64,000 nucleotides of DNA, taken from assembly GCA_900323505.1 (NCBI GenBank), contig OOIN01000002.1, forward strand, positions 744,001 through 808,000, given 5' to 3'. Shown here in pieces: positions 29,229 to 39,685 of this stretch. The position numbers were made by a program, and so were the translations under genes. How positions within the stretch are numbered: position 1 is the stretch's first letter; each line of letters begins with the position of its first letter. The notes beneath the pieces are model-generated. The model made no database searches. It saw nothing but the letters and a program-made list of their open reading frames with translations, and had not been told where the DNA came from. This DNA comes from Ustilago trichophora. Its lineage: Eukaryota > Basidiomycota > Ustilaginomycetes > Ustilaginales > Ustilaginaceae.

Positions 29229-31739
29229 CTACAACCCGAGCACAACCTCCGCCTCAACCGCACCGCTCTCCCCCATCTTGGCGCGTTTGCGCTCATGAGT
29301 CTTTCTATGCCTACTCGCCTGATCCGGTCTTGAGAAGCATTTCCCACACTCTTCGCACCTGAACGGCTTATCACCCGTATGCGTCCTTACATGTTTCGTC
29401 AAATTACTACTCTCCGCAAACGCTTTTCCACAGCCCGGAAAACTGCATACGAAAGGTTTGCTTCCCGTATGAGTTCTCTTGTGGATCGTTAGACTTCCTG
29501 CGACGCTGAAAGCTTTTCCGCATCCTGGGTAGTCGCAGACGTAGGGTCGTTCGAGCGTGTGTGTACGCATATGTTGCGCCAGGGTGTTCTGTTCCGAGAA
29601 ACGCTTGCCACACTGGGCGCATTTGAAGGGTCGGTCACCAGTGTGTGTCTGGATGTGTCGAAGCACTTTTTGCTTCTGGGAGAATTTGGAGCCAGATGCA
29701 TGCCGCGGACAGCCTTGCCAGCGACATTCGTACTCGGCTTTGCCAGATCCTACGTGCGCGGTCTCAATGTGGTCGGTGAGTGCAGAGTGAGAGTCAAAGA
29801 CGCAGGAACAGCCTTCCCAACGACAGAAGAGTTGTTCGGTCTCGCTGCAAAACGCACTGCCGCTCGTTTCGCTATTCTTTCGCTTCTTGCTCCACAAGGC
29901 ACTGTCGTTGGTCGAAGTGGACGAAAGAGCGACGCTGCCAGGTGGTCGAGTCGACGGGGTCGGTGGTAAAATATGCTCCCCTTTGAGCGAGAGGGGCGGC
30001 GCAGAATGCTGTCCCAGATGATCGTGCAGAAGATGCTGCAGAATGGCGAGCGAAATCTTATCGTTTTGCGCCGTGCTTCCTGGCTTCCAAAGCTCGGCTT
30101 CCGTCGTGGGTGTGAATGTGCCATACTCGAGCTTCTCCGGCATGGGAATTTGGTGACAGTCCTTCCAGAGACACTCGAGATTGTTGGCCGCAGCTGTACC
30201 TTGATGCGCCTCTACGCTTGTGTGTGCCTGTTGTGCGGCTTGCTCTTTTTCCTGCTCTGTTGCCTGGAGAAACGACTTTTCGGCGGGTGTCTGTACACCG
30301 TCGGCTGCGTGTTTGCGTGCGAGGTGCGAGTGGTTGACGTGAGCCACCAGCTCTTCGACCGTCCAGAACCTCTCGTTACATCCACCCCATTGGCACAGTT
30401 GTGGTCTGGCATCTTGGTGGCTCGACGTAGACTGCATAGCATTCGCATGGTGATTGTGCGCATTTGGCATCCAATGAGAGTGCGGTGCAGTTGTCTGACA
30501 CAAATCCGAATTGCACAGCGTCATCGCAGGAGGCAAACATCCACCGTGACTACTGTGCAAATGAGGCTGCTCGAACATGCAATCGTTCCACGACTGGAGT
30601 CCAGGAAAAATATCCTCAAACGAGACGGCGTCGAATGAAGTGGCGCCCATGTACTTGGTAACCTTGTCATGCGTCGTGGGTGCGTGCAAGATGGCCGAAG
30701 ACCACTGTAGCGCGGACGATGGCGAAGCAGACACAGGCTGCGGAGTGGCAGCGGTGGAGGCGGTCGACGCTTGCGAGCCTGCATGGTCTCTTCCAGGTGA
30801 AGTGTGATGGGTGGCGTTGGTGATGATGCTTGAAGACGGTGTGTCGGATGGTGGTGGTGGGTGTGCCAAATCGTGCGTGCTGTGTGTGTGATGATTGTGG
30901 ATGGCCGGACTGACGACTTCGGCAGGTGACGGATGGGGTGCGCTACTTGGATATGGCGTCGGTGCTACACAGCACTGTTCTACCGTCGGTGGCATCGAGC
31001 AGCAACAACAGTCCAGGAGCTCCTGAAAGCTGCTATACAGTTGTCCGCCCTCTGCTGTGCCGACCGAGGTGATAGAGCCGCGACATTCTTTACACTCTGC
31101 ATGCCCTCGGTGCGCATGCTTACTCGTATGTGAATGTGAATCCGCCGTACTGATCGGCAAGACACCGTCGCAAACGGTGCCCATTTTGGTCTTCGGATCC
31201 GGTGAAAGCTCCGGCTCGCAAGCCTCATCCGTGCAGCACGTTGAAATAGTCGGCACAGCAAGAGTCATCGAAGAGCAGTCACCGTTGACAGAACATGCCG
31301 CCTGGGAACATGGCGAGCCAGGCACATCGGGACAATCAGTGTCATCACAGCATGCGACAACCGCCGACGAGCACACGAGAGCACTCGTCGACGAACTGGC
31401 CGCACCACAGGTGGGCTCCGTGCAAGCGCTCGAGATGTGGTGGATATCCGAACAAGGCGAAGAGGGTGCTGACACGGAGCAATCTCTGCAGTCAGTCACG
31501 CATGCTACAGGTACTGAGTGGTCGGCATCGCAGCAAATGATAGTGTTGCAGGATTGTTGGGCTGCAGTGAGGTGCTCTTTCGACGATCTCGGTCGAGGTT
31601 GTGCTGAATGCGATTGTGTTGGTGAAGATGCCGATCTGGACAAGGGCTTTTTGGGCGTTGGTGGCCCCATAACATGTATAGGCTGCGGTTGTTGCTGCAC
31701 TTGAGGTGACAACAATACACCTTCCGTTGACGCCGCCAT
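29229..31739 (-). CDS. Zap1-like C2H2 zinc-responsive transcription factor
   Basis: 836 aa from the ATG at 31739 (further upstream the frame opens only with a non-ATG codon). Residues about 40-260 are extraordinarily Cys-rich (pairs such as CCDD, CCTD, DCCCCS), resembling a metal-sensing region. A pair of CxWxxC fingers lies at about 446-540 (LCQWGGC..., LECLWKDC...), as in the regulatory finger pair of yeast Zap1. The DNA-binding block at about 640-815 has six C2H2 fingers joined by TGDRPF, TLERPY, TGSKPF and TGDKPF linkers. By family, Zap1 activates zinc-uptake genes when zinc is low, and zinc binding to the paired fingers represses activation. Nuclear. Single exon. The order of Cys-rich region, finger pair and finger block supports Zap1 over a generic C2H2 factor. 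Confidence 0.82.
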   Translation of the reverse strand: MAASTEGVLLSPQVQQQPQPIHVMGPPTPKKPLSRSASSPTQSHSAQPRPRSSKEHLTAAQQSCNTIICCDADHSVPVACVTDCRDCSVSAPSSPCSDIHHISSACTEPTCGAASSSTSALVCSSAVVACCDDTDCPDVPGSPCSQAACSVNGDCSSMTLAVPTISTCCTDEACEPELSPDPKTKMGTVCDGVLPISTADSHSHTSKHAHRGHAECKECRGSITSVGTAEGGQLYSSFQELLDCCCCSMPPTVEQCCVAPTPYPSSAPHPSPAEVVSPAIHNHHTHSTHDLAHPPPPSDTPSSSIITNATHHTSPGRDHAGSQASTASTAATPQPVSASPSSALQWSSAILHAPTTHDKVTKYMGATSFDAVSFEDIFPGLQSWNDCMFEQPHLHSSHGGCLPPAMTLCNSDLCQTTAPHSHWMPNAHNHHANAMQSTSSHQDARPQLCQWGGCNERFWTVEELVAHVNHSHLARKHAADGVQTPAEKSFLQATEQEKEQAAQQAHTSVEAHQGTAAANNLECLWKDCHQIPMPEKLEYGTFTPTTEAELWKPGSTAQNDKISLAILQHLLHDHLGQHSAPPLSLKGEHILPPTPSTRPPGSVALSSTSTNDSALWSKKRKNSETSGSAFCSETEQLFCRWEGCSCVFDSHSALTDHIETAHVGSGKAEYECRWQGCPRHASGSKFSQKQKVLRHIQTHTGDRPFKCAQCGKRFSEQNTLAQHMRTHTLERPYVCDYPGCGKAFSVAGSLTIHKRTHTGSKPFVCSFPGCGKAFAESSNLTKHVRTHTGDKPFRCEECGKCFSRPDQASRHRKTHERKRAKMGESGAVEAEVVLGL

Positions 31740-32863
31740 GATGATGAAGAAGGTGGCCTCAACCTTGGATGGTCTGCATTCGATAGATGTCGTACTGTGT
31801 GTGAAGAAAGATGATGGCGTAAGGTGGATATCGAAGGTGGCTGTGGCTACACCGTCGATGGTGTCGAGGGATAGCGAGCGAGACTCTCTCTTGAGAAAAA
31901 ATTGCAAGGCAGGATGCCACTACGCTGCTGTTGCTGTGAGGTCAAAAATAGAGCTTTAGCGATAAAGTTGAGCGGTGTCGGGAAGAGTGACAGTTGTACT
32001 CCGTGGAAAGTGCTATTCGGTTCCGAGTGGTTCGAATGTGTAGCGCTCTCTCTGCGAAAGCTCAGCAATAGGGTTTGCGTTGCCGGAGGGGATCACGGAG
32101 AGTGCAGCCGTGGGACGACAATGAGTCAGGGCTGGGGCAATGGAAGCTTGGCGAGGGACTGCTGCCAGACAGACGACAGGTCACTTTCGACTCTCCTGAG
32201 CTGGTTGTACGGGCGAGACTTCAGAGGCAGCAACGGGAGATGGCGAGGCGATTTGAGGCGAGCATGTCGATGGTGTCAACTGACAGTAGTGCGAACTTTA
32301 GGAAGCAGCCAAGCGAAGCAAACAAGAGAAGCGGTTCGAATTGGTGGAAAGCGGAAAGAGTAGAGTGTCCAAAAGATACGGTCTGAAGCAAAAAGTGTGT
32401 ACCTTTGCGGTTACACTGGGCATTGATAATCGCACCAAAACCCTTTTTACCTTCTTGTGTCACACACGCTTGCGCCCGCCCTCCTCGAGTATATTGCCAT
32501 TCTCGAGTCTCATATTTGCAACCACTTCATTCGCGCGAGAGAACCTCCCCCACCCTTACTCCTTACAGTTTTACAGTACACTCGCACACCAGTCCCACCC
32601 TAACATTCGGTCATCGACCCTCGCTCAAGGCCTTGTCGCAACATTTGAGAGCGCAGGTTTCCCCCTCAATCACACAGCACTCACATACAAACAAACAGTC
32701 AGTCAGTCAGTCAGTCAGCCGATCTGAATCGTCGTAACAGCGGTGAAAATGGTTCTGAGCAACCAGCTTTTGTCTTAACAAAATGCAAGTAAAGTATCTA
32801 CAGATAAGTGGTGTGGTTTTGAAGCTGTCGTGTGAGCGCATTCTCTTTCGGGCCAGAAAACGA
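31740..32863. promoter_or_regulatory. Upstream region of the zinc-finger gene
   Basis: About 1.1 kb. It holds TTACAGTACA (32571-32580), a (CAGT)n microsatellite (about 32698-32717) and the 3' flank of the PDX1 gene. No gene is supported; the plus-strand open frames have no motif. Confidence 0.45.
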
Positions 32864-33910
32864 TCAGATGAGGTCCCAGAGGGGGTCATCGCTTCGGATG
32901 CCCTCCTTACGTGTGGCACCGGTTCGCACTGCCTTTGGTGGAGGTGTGGAAGAGAAAGTGTAGCCTTCGAGAGCGTTGTCGACTGCCTGCTGGGCATAAG
33001 CCTGAGCTGGAAGTGCTGGTGCGGATGCTGCTGATGCGGCCTGCTGACGTGCCGAACGGGATGAAGAGGCGAGACCGCCGATGATGAGCGAGCGGAGGGC
33101 GTCTCCTGTGAGTGGCTCTGCGGGGGCAGACTTGGTAGCGGAAGCAGACCCAGCCTTGGGAGCAGCCTGCGAAGGGCCAAGTACGGCAATACCACCCTTG
33201 GGCTCCTTGAAAGATCCAGTAGGAGACTTTGCCTTGCCGAGGAAGGCGAGAACATCACCCTTGGTGATCATACCACGAACACCTGTACCCTTGATCTTGC
33301 TCTCGGCATCCTCGATACCGTTTTCAGCAATGAGACGCTGGACCGAGGGGAAGAGGGGTCCCTTGAAGTGATGGTGTGCGTTGGAGCTCGAAGCGCCTGG
33401 TGTAGAAGGAGCGGCCGAGGCGGTAGAAGCGGCGGTCTGGGTGGATGGTTCTGGAGCCGACTTGTCGGAAGCCTGTGCCGACTTGTCTTCGGCAGGCGTG
33501 GCGGAAGGAGCTGCTTCATCCTTGGGTACCTCAACATTAGAAATATCATCACCTTCCTCGGCGAGCATAGCGATGGTCTTTCCAACATCGACATCCTTGC
33601 TTCCATCCTGAACAATGATCTTGGCCAGCACACCGTCATCCTGAGCCTCGACATCCATGGTAGCCTTGTCCGTCTCGATCTCGAGCAGCACATCACCCGC
33701 CGAGAACGCCTGACCCTCCTTCACCTTCCATGCGGCAATACCACCCGATGTCATGGTGGGCGACATGGCGGGCATCGTAAACTTGGTGATTGCATTCTGC
33801 ACCGACGAGGTCGATAGCGTTCGAGTCGCCATGGCCGAGCGCGAGGTCGAAGCAGCCGAGGCGGCGAAAAGCCTCGAAGCGGGCATGAGCATGTTGCGTG
33901 ATGCCGACAT
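32864..33910 (-). CDS. PDX1: Pyruvate dehydrogenase complex E3-binding protein (protein X)
   Basis: 348 aa, intronless. A mitochondrial presequence (about 35 residues, Arg/Ser/Ala-rich) is followed by a lipoyl domain (residues about 40-115; FTMPAMSPTMTSGGIAAWK and EIETDKATMDVEA, Lys of DKA being the lipoylation site). An Ala/Pro/Ser-rich linker leads to a peripheral-subunit binding domain (about 188-225; PSVQRLIAENGI, GVRGMITKGDVLAFL). The C-terminal 120 residues lack the acyltransferase catalytic domain (no HxxxDG), which separates it from the E2 subunit. Fungal PDX1 proteins have this short form. It anchors dihydrolipoamide dehydrogenase to the E2 core in the matrix. Confidence 0.93.
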   Translation of the reverse strand: MSASRNMLMPASRLFAASAASTSRSAMATRTLSTSSVQNAITKFTMPAMSPTMTSGGIAAWKVKEGQAFSAGDVLLEIETDKATMDVEAQDDGVLAKIIVQDGSKDVDVGKTIAMLAEEGDDISNVEVPKDEAAPSATPAEDKSAQASDKSAPEPSTQTAASTASAAPSTPGASSSNAHHHFKGPLFPSVQRLIAENGIEDAESKIKGTGVRGMITKGDVLAFLGKAKSPTGSFKEPKGGIAVLGPSQAAPKAGSASATKSAPAEPLTGDALRSLIIGGLASSSRSARQQAASAASAPALPAQAYAQQAVDNALEGYTFSSTPPPKAVRTGATRKEGIRSDDPLWDLI

Positions 33911-34716
33911 TATGTTGACCGTTAAAGTATGACCCTAGCTACTCGTTGAGCGAGGTCCTCGAAGAAGAATTGATGTAGATGGCGGTGAGGTGAGCTGAGC
34001 AGTGCAGAGAGCGAGCGAAGAACAACAAAGACACGCACACGATTCTTGATTTGACCGATGTGACGCCGCCCAGCTGCCTTGCCAGGCCTTTAGCTCTACA
34101 AATCGATTATCGGCAAGAAGAACTGCCAAATCAAAAAATCACTCTGCGTCCGCCCTCTTTTGCCTATCCCGAAGAAACAGAAAAATCAGAAATTGAGAAA
34201 ACTCCACCCGACATACGCCCAAAAAAAAATCACCGTTGCAGAAAAGAGAGTGCATGTATGTGTGTGAGAAAAAAACAGGGTCCTTCTCGGAGAGCAGCGT
34301 ACCTCTTTGTGCTGACCCACTTTTTTGTTGGGGACTCCTGATCTGCCCGATTTTAATTTTCGGCATTGTTAGACTGTAGCTTGGGACGGACCTTTCCATC
34401 ATCGACTTGTCCCTCACTTCCACAGAGAGAGCGTGCATGCACTGGAACCCAATGGGCCCAAGTCGATTCCATAGCCGCCTTTCGACCTAATCAGATGGTG
34501 GCCATGTGCCAACGATGCCACTCATCTCAGACAGCACAGGGCAGAGAGGCAGCAAGAACACGGCCTCCGCCTAAACATGAGGAGGTTCTGACACAAAGAT
34601 AATTGCATATGCTTGTGCGTATTGCGAAAAAATAAGGTCTGCTGCTGTACAAGGGCCAATTGTGGATTCATTTCTATCGACCACAGAGAGCTATGAGAAG
34701 GGTGCTGGCGGCGCTA
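33911..34716. promoter_or_regulatory. Upstream region of PDX1
   Basis: 806 bp between PDX1 (-) and the end of the RPA34-like gene (-). An A-tract lies at 34204-34212. No gene or named motif seen. Confidence 0.4.
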
Positions 34717-35607
34717 TCACTCCTTCTTGGACTTTTTCGACTTCTTGTCGTCCTCCGACTTGACCTTGCGCTTCTTATCCTTCTTCTCCTTCTTCTCCTT
34801 GTTCTCCTCTTTGCTTTCACTGGCAGCCTCTTCCGTCTCTGCGGCGGTATTTCGGCTTCCAGCAGGCTTAAAGTTACCCTTGAGCAGATGCCATGGCTGT
34901 TGTGGCAGCTTCTTCTCCTCAAACCTGTTGCTCGTCTCCTTAACCTTTTCCGCCTTGGTTGTCTCTGCCGGGCTTGCAATCGTCAAATGCAAGCATCTCG
35001 ACACTTTGACCGGTGCCAGCACCAACTTCCCATCCTCCTTTCCATCCCCTGCCGGGACCAGCAACTTCAAACTCTCCAACTCCGACGCAGCACCTTGATC
35101 CGATGCAACATTGTCATCTTCCTTACTCGCGGTTTCCGAAGCCATAGCAATTAGTTGCGAGTCGACGCTGGACTGGGATTTTTTCGACTTGCTTTTGACA
35201 GCAGAGGAAGCAGAGGCGTAAAAGTTATACCTGTCGACAATGCTCGATGAAGATGTGGGTACCTCGATAGATCCCAATGGCTTGGATGCGGATGTAAGGT
35301 CGGAAGCGTCACGGGGAATATCGATGACGACGCCGTCGAGCTGAGAGGGGGAGAGACCGGCGGGAATGCGTACGGCCCAGAGCTGCTGTTCTTTCAAAGC
35401 ACTCAGCTTCTTCTGCAGAAAGGGAGAGGAGGAGGAGAACGAGACGGCCTCAAAGCCACGAGGCGGTCGATAGCCAATGTTGGAAAGATTGCGAGAGGCG
35501 GGGAGCTTTGAAGTGGATACTGAGGCGGTTTGAGCTTCAACAGACGAGCCGCTGCTCGAGCTCGACGAGGAGCTCGATTCTGAGTCGGAACGCGATCGCT
35601 TCGACAT
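34717..35607 (-). CDS. RPA34: RNA polymerase I subunit RPA34-like
   Basis: 296 aa, intronless. The N-terminus is a Ser run. Residues 40-90 match the RPA34.5/PAF49 pattern (YRPPRGFEAVSF, then QQLWAVRIPAGLSPSQLDGVVI). The middle holds beta-type segments (KLVLAPVKVSRCLHLTIASP) and the C-terminus is a long Lys/Glu-rich tail (KEKKDKKRKVKSEDDKK). Yeast Rpa34 pairs with Rpa49 as a TFIIF-like dimer on RNA polymerase I and needs its basic tail for nucleolar binding; the same layout is seen here. Nucleolar by family. Overall similarity is low, as is usual for this fast-evolving subunit. Confidence 0.75.
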   Translation of the reverse strand: MSKRSRSDSESSSSSSSSSGSSVEAQTASVSTSKLPASRNLSNIGYRPPRGFEAVSFSSSSPFLQKKLSALKEQQLWAVRIPAGLSPSQLDGVVIDIPRDASDLTSASKPLGSIEVPTSSSSIVDRYNFYASASSAVKSKSKKSQSSVDSQLIAMASETASKEDDNVASDQGAASELESLKLLVPAGDGKEDGKLVLAPVKVSRCLHLTIASPAETTKAEKVKETSNRFEEKKLPQQPWHLLKGNFKPAGSRNTAAETEEAASESKEENKEKKEKKDKKRKVKSEDDKKSKKSKKE

Positions 35608-36137
35608 GGTGTGTGTGAGAGTATGCGTGCCAGGAGATACGGACGGCCCGATCCTTTCTGTATACGATAGATAGTCCTGAGAAGGGCCGTAGATGGGAAA
35701 ATTTGTGACTGTCGTGTATTGGATGCTTCTTCAAGGTCAGCGGTATAATTGATGGTGGGGGTAGCAGCGATATTGGAAGTTTGCCTTGAGAAGGAGCTGT
35801 GTTGAACAAAGTTAGGGTTTGACTTTTTTGAGAGGTCTCCTGCAGCTGCTCTTCTTCCAAAAAATTTCCAGGCGAGGCGAACGCGCTGAACAGTGAAAGC
35901 AAGGGCCTGTCAGGATTATGTAATTGGTATAACCTCTCCTCCACTTTTTCCGAATGCAGTACAGTATGCAGCGTCTCGCGTGGTTGAAAGGTCAAAGCGG
36001 TAACCGCAACTCTGCCAGAAGCGAAGCTACAACCGACGACCTTCTTGCGTAACCACCCTCATCCTGGGACACACCTGTATTGCTACTACCATCATCATCT
36101 TCATCTCGTGCTGATCATCAAAGTAACATTCACCAAT
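35608..36137. promoter_or_regulatory. Shared divergent promoter (RPA34-like / SDR)
   Basis: 530 bp. GCAGTACAGTATGC (35956-35969) lies about 170-180 bp from the SDR start. No gene seen. Confidence 0.5.
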
Positions 36138-37295
36138 ATGGACCTCGTACAAAGGCTATTCGAAAAGGTCGGTGTACCGATACCCGACACCCAGACACTC
36201 TCTCTCCTTGGCACTCTCCTCTGCGTTGGCCTCACCGTCCCACTTGCGGTCATGTTCCACTTTTCCGCTCGTCCTCGCACACAGCGTATCAAGATCTACC
36301 AAGAGCGCGTGCTCATCCTCGGTGCATCCAACGAGCGCGGCGTTGGTGAAGCTCTTGCCCTGCAATATGCCCGTCGAGGCTGTCGAGATCTCATCCTGGT
36401 CGGACGCAACTTGGAAGGTCTCGAAGCCGTGAAAAAGCGCTGCATCGAGCAGGCTATTCATGGGGAGGAGTATGACATGTCCGATGAGGCACCTGGTGAC
36501 GAGTCCAAGCTGAAACACGATACACGCATTCACTGTATCGCTGCGGATTGCGCCAAAGCAGAAGATGTAGATCGATTGCGAAAGCAGGTCTCGGCGAAAT
36601 TCAAGGGTCTGGATACGCTACACATCTGTTTTGGCGTTTCTGCCCTGCTACCGCTGCTGGGTGTTGCAGGGGTAGATCCAGTTCGACCGACGGATAAGCA
36701 GGATAAGACCAAGATATACGCAGACAAATCTGGCCTGGAAGCCGTCCAACAAGCCGTTGCAAGTGCCTCCAACGTCAACGTTGCCGGAACAGCCATTTGC
36801 CTCGCAGCATTCCTACCCATGCTCCAAACCACCTCGCCTCACCCTGCTGTCATTCTCATGTCTTCAGCAGCCGCACTCTTTGCCACTCCTACACGCTCCG
36901 TATATGCCGCTACAAAATCAGCCCAACTCTCCCTCTTCCGTTCCGTCGCAATCGAAGCTCAAGCACATGCACAAGTCGATGCCGATACATCATCAGGGAA
37001 ACGGAGAGCCAAAGTTCGATTCCTCTCCATCTGCCCAGGTACCATCGCAACTTCCTTCCGTCACTCTGCCGTCGATCTCGATCGTACCAAGGCAGACTTG
37101 CCAGAGGATCTGGCTTGGATCAAAGGAGAAAAAATGCTCACCTCGGCAGGCGTAGCTGAAAAAACCATCTTTGCCGTCGATAGATATACAGAGGGTGTCA
37201 TCACCTTGCCTCCCTTCTATGCATTTGCTACCTGGGTCGATAAGATCTTCCCTAGTTTTACGGCGAAAGAGGCTAGGAAGAAATATGCTTACTAG
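36138..37295 (+). CDS. Membrane-anchored short-chain dehydrogenase
   Basis: 385 aa, intronless, from the ATG at 36138. A hydrophobic segment (LLGTLLCVGLTVPLAVMF) at residues 20-40 anchors the protein in a membrane, probably the ER. The Rossmann motif VLILGASNERGVGEAL is at about 55-70, an Asp-containing DCAKAED block at about 135, and the catalytic Ser (ILMSSAAAL) with YAATK (Tyr-x3-Lys) at about 270-295. It is longer than a classical SDR because of inserted loops. NAD(P)H-dependent; a lipid or steroid-like substrate is plausible for such membrane SDRs, but this is inference. Confidence 0.85.
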   Translation: MDLVQRLFEKVGVPIPDTQTLSLLGTLLCVGLTVPLAVMFHFSARPRTQRIKIYQERVLILGASNERGVGEALALQYARRGCRDLILVGRNLEGLEAVKKRCIEQAIHGEEYDMSDEAPGDESKLKHDTRIHCIAADCAKAEDVDRLRKQVSAKFKGLDTLHICFGVSALLPLLGVAGVDPVRPTDKQDKTKIYADKSGLEAVQQAVASASNVNVAGTAICLAAFLPMLQTTSPHPAVILMSSAAALFATPTRSVYAATKSAQLSLFRSVAIEAQAHAQVDADTSSGKRRAKVRFLSICPGTIATSFRHSAVDLDRTKADLPEDLAWIKGEKMLTSAGVAEKTIFAVDRYTEGVITLPPFYAFATWVDKIFPSFTAKEARKKYAY

Positions 37296-37407
37296 AAGAA
37301 GTACGGTACAGTATGCCCATAGCGTGGCATGGGTTTGGAAAAGATGATTGTGTGGAATTGCATTCCTGATTGCTATGAAATATGATAAAGGCCCGGTGGT
37401 GCAAGTA

Positions 37408-39123
37408 TCAATTCCGATCGTCTGCAGGCTCTTGCTCGTCCGCACCTGAAATACCGGCCAAGCTACTGTTGAAATCAGACTTGGCGCCACGTTTTGCGAA
37501 ATCCGACAGATCACTGAGCGTACGCAGCGTCCTCGAAAAGAGACGGGTGAAGGAGAGATCCCACTGTCCAATCGCATCCGAGAGGTTGAAGTTGATGGAC
37601 CCCATCTCGGAACGACTCATCTTACCATCTTCTGTCTGCTCTGCATCTGTGCTCGATGCACGTGGTCGCTTGCTGGGTAGGCCATCGGCACGTGGCTCGT
37701 CGAATTCCGAGTGTGAGTCTTCGAGCAGCTCGTCCTCATGCTTTCTCTTGTCGTGCTTTGACTGCGATGTGACCGCTTCGACGGTGCCCAATACGGATGC
37801 AGCGAGCTTTTGATCTGACTCGACCCCATCGCCCCCATCGTCCCCATCACCGCCATTGCGTGGCACATCGGCTGGTCCGTCTTCGTCATCATCATCGTCG
37901 TCTGCATCTGGGTCGAGCTTGCGATCGAACAAATCTTGGTAATGTTTGTGCTCTTCAGTATCGTCCTCGGCATCGTAGCCTTCTTCAATGTTGCGCTCTG
38001 CATCGATCTCAACATCTTCGAAATCGCGATCGTCCGCATCTTCAGCCGGTGCAGCAGCTGTTTCAGGATCCTGTTTGATCCCAAGCGCGCCTTCAACAGT
38101 GTTATCAGGCGGCTCCTGCTCGGGATCGTGCTCGTCCATAACAGGTGGCGCAGGCGCATCCAGTTCTGCGCGCATCCACGAGAAGAGTTTCTCGCGGGAA
38201 GAGATGGCAATGTTGCGCAATCTAACTTGGTCCGTTACACCAACAGTCCTGTTGCCTCGACCACCGTGTATCGGCAGGCTCTCTCTGGGTGCGACGCTTG
38301 TGGAAACCGATGCACCAGATACGAATCGGCCATCGATAGCTGGGGAAGGTGCAAGGCTGCTCGTCGAGTGAAGAGTGCGAGGGTTGTAGGGTTGATGTGA
38401 CCGTTGTTGGTCTTGTGTGGTGGTATCTCCATCTGTGGAGTCTGGGAACGCCTTCCTTGCGTTGCTGAGGGCGACTGGGAGGTTGATGAGGTTGCCTCGT
38501 AGGACAGCAGCCCACATACGGTCCAGAAGATCGAGCGTCTGGAGCGCAAGATTGAGCTGTTTGGTCCTTGAGGCTGTTTGATGCTGCCTCTCTTCTTCCT
38601 GGTCCGAGTCGGAACCCTCGTCGTCGTCATCAGCTTCAGCTCCTGCATCCTTGCCACTTGCCTTTCCCTGATCGCGCTTCTGACGCTTGCGCTGTCTACG
38701 CGAAGCGTCCATCTCCATGGCCAAGCTGTATCCAGTAATACCATCCGCAAGGTCGGTCGAGCATCGTAGAAGGTAGGAAATGAGTAGGTTGGTGCTTCCA
38801 CTGCCGTACGGTGGAACGTGTGCCAGTACACCGAGCAATCGAATCCACTCTGCGAGGTAGCTGGAGAGGGTATGCAGAGACGATGATGGATCAAACCTCT
38901 TACGATAGCCTCGTGTGATGTCTTCAAGTGCACCATCGAGATATGATCGGAGTTTGGCCTCTTGCTTGCTGCTTAGTGGTTTCGGTGTCGCAACCGAATC
39001 TGGGACGTAGTCATTGTTGGTGTCGTTGAGCTGAGTTGCTGATTGATGACTCCCGCTGCCACCATTGTCGCCTGCGAAGATGGTTGAGAGATCATCGATA
39101 ATGAATCCCCCAGCTGACTGCAT
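37408..39123 (-). CDS. Hypothetical acidic nuclear-type protein, 571 aa
   Basis: Not recognised. Residues 55-135 are a predicted helical domain (SYLAEWIRLLGVLAHVP and SYLLRCSTDLADGI) with a second helical block at about 195-225 (LALQTLDLLDRMWAAVL). Between them is a Lys/Arg run (RRQRKRQKRD) that could be a nuclear localisation signal. The rest is acidic and low-complexity (runs of Asp/Glu at about 165, 345 and 405). A C-terminal segment (NLSDAIGQWDLSFTRLFSRTLRTLSDLSDF) looks structured again. The mix of acid runs and basic signal suggests a nuclear or nucleolar protein. Single exon; it is head-to-head with the AlkB-like gene over 562 bp. Confidence 0.7.
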   Translation of the reverse strand: MQSAGGFIIDDLSTIFAGDNGGSGSHQSATQLNDTNNDYVPDSVATPKPLSSKQEAKLRSYLDGALEDITRGYRKRFDPSSSLHTLSSYLAEWIRLLGVLAHVPPYGSGSTNLLISYLLRCSTDLADGITGYSLAMEMDASRRQRKRQKRDQGKASGKDAGAEADDDDEGSDSDQEEERQHQTASRTKQLNLALQTLDLLDRMWAAVLRGNLINLPVALSNARKAFPDSTDGDTTTQDQQRSHQPYNPRTLHSTSSLAPSPAIDGRFVSGASVSTSVAPRESLPIHGGRGNRTVGVTDQVRLRNIAISSREKLFSWMRAELDAPAPPVMDEHDPEQEPPDNTVEGALGIKQDPETAAAPAEDADDRDFEDVEIDAERNIEEGYDAEDDTEEHKHYQDLFDRKLDPDADDDDDDEDGPADVPRNGGDGDDGGDGVESDQKLAASVLGTVEAVTSQSKHDKRKHEDELLEDSHSEFDEPRADGLPSKRPRASSTDAEQTEDGKMSRSEMGSINFNLSDAIGQWDLSFTRLFSRTLRTLSDLSDFAKRGAKSDFNSSLAGISGADEQEPADDRN

Positions 39124-39685
39124 TTTGAGATCAAGAGACAGGCTGAGTCGAGTCGAGTCGAGTTATATTCCAGAGATGACTGTATTGTAGGAAGCAAGAG
39201 CCGAAATAGCACGGACCTTGCGATGCAACATCGACGCGGCTTTGTACAGTCCTGTACAGTACTGTACACATATGAAATCACAAGAAACGCGGCGCCACTT
39301 TTTTGTCCTCCACTTTCGGATACTTGCCGGACACGCTCAGCTCCGCGTATCGCCTCGAAAACAAAAACGAAAAAATGGGGTCGCTGCATGAAACCAGTCA
39401 AAAGACGACCATAAAAGTTGCGCAACAAGACAGTTGAGTTTTTAAGGTTTGACATTCGTGTGACTTGTCGGAGGACGAGCAAGCCACACAGCGCTATGGC
39501 AGCCATACAGTACTGTACAGTACACAACAGAGTCGAGCTAAGTTACGCCTTCTTTCAGGTTGATATGCTGCTCAATGAACCCAGAACTATCTGGGCTTTG
39601 ATCTCTGACTTCATCATGGCCACACTCAACTCTCTATCCCACACCACTAACTCACTACTTCTCACCATCATGCCGTGAACGCAAC
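39124..39685. promoter_or_regulatory. Shared divergent promoter with two recurrent-motif clusters
   Basis: 562 bp between divergent starts. Two clusters of the recurring motif are present: GTACAGTCCTGTACAGTACT and following bases (39244-39268) and TACAGTACTGTACAGTACA (39506-39524). Both are near-palindromic. Confidence 0.6.
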
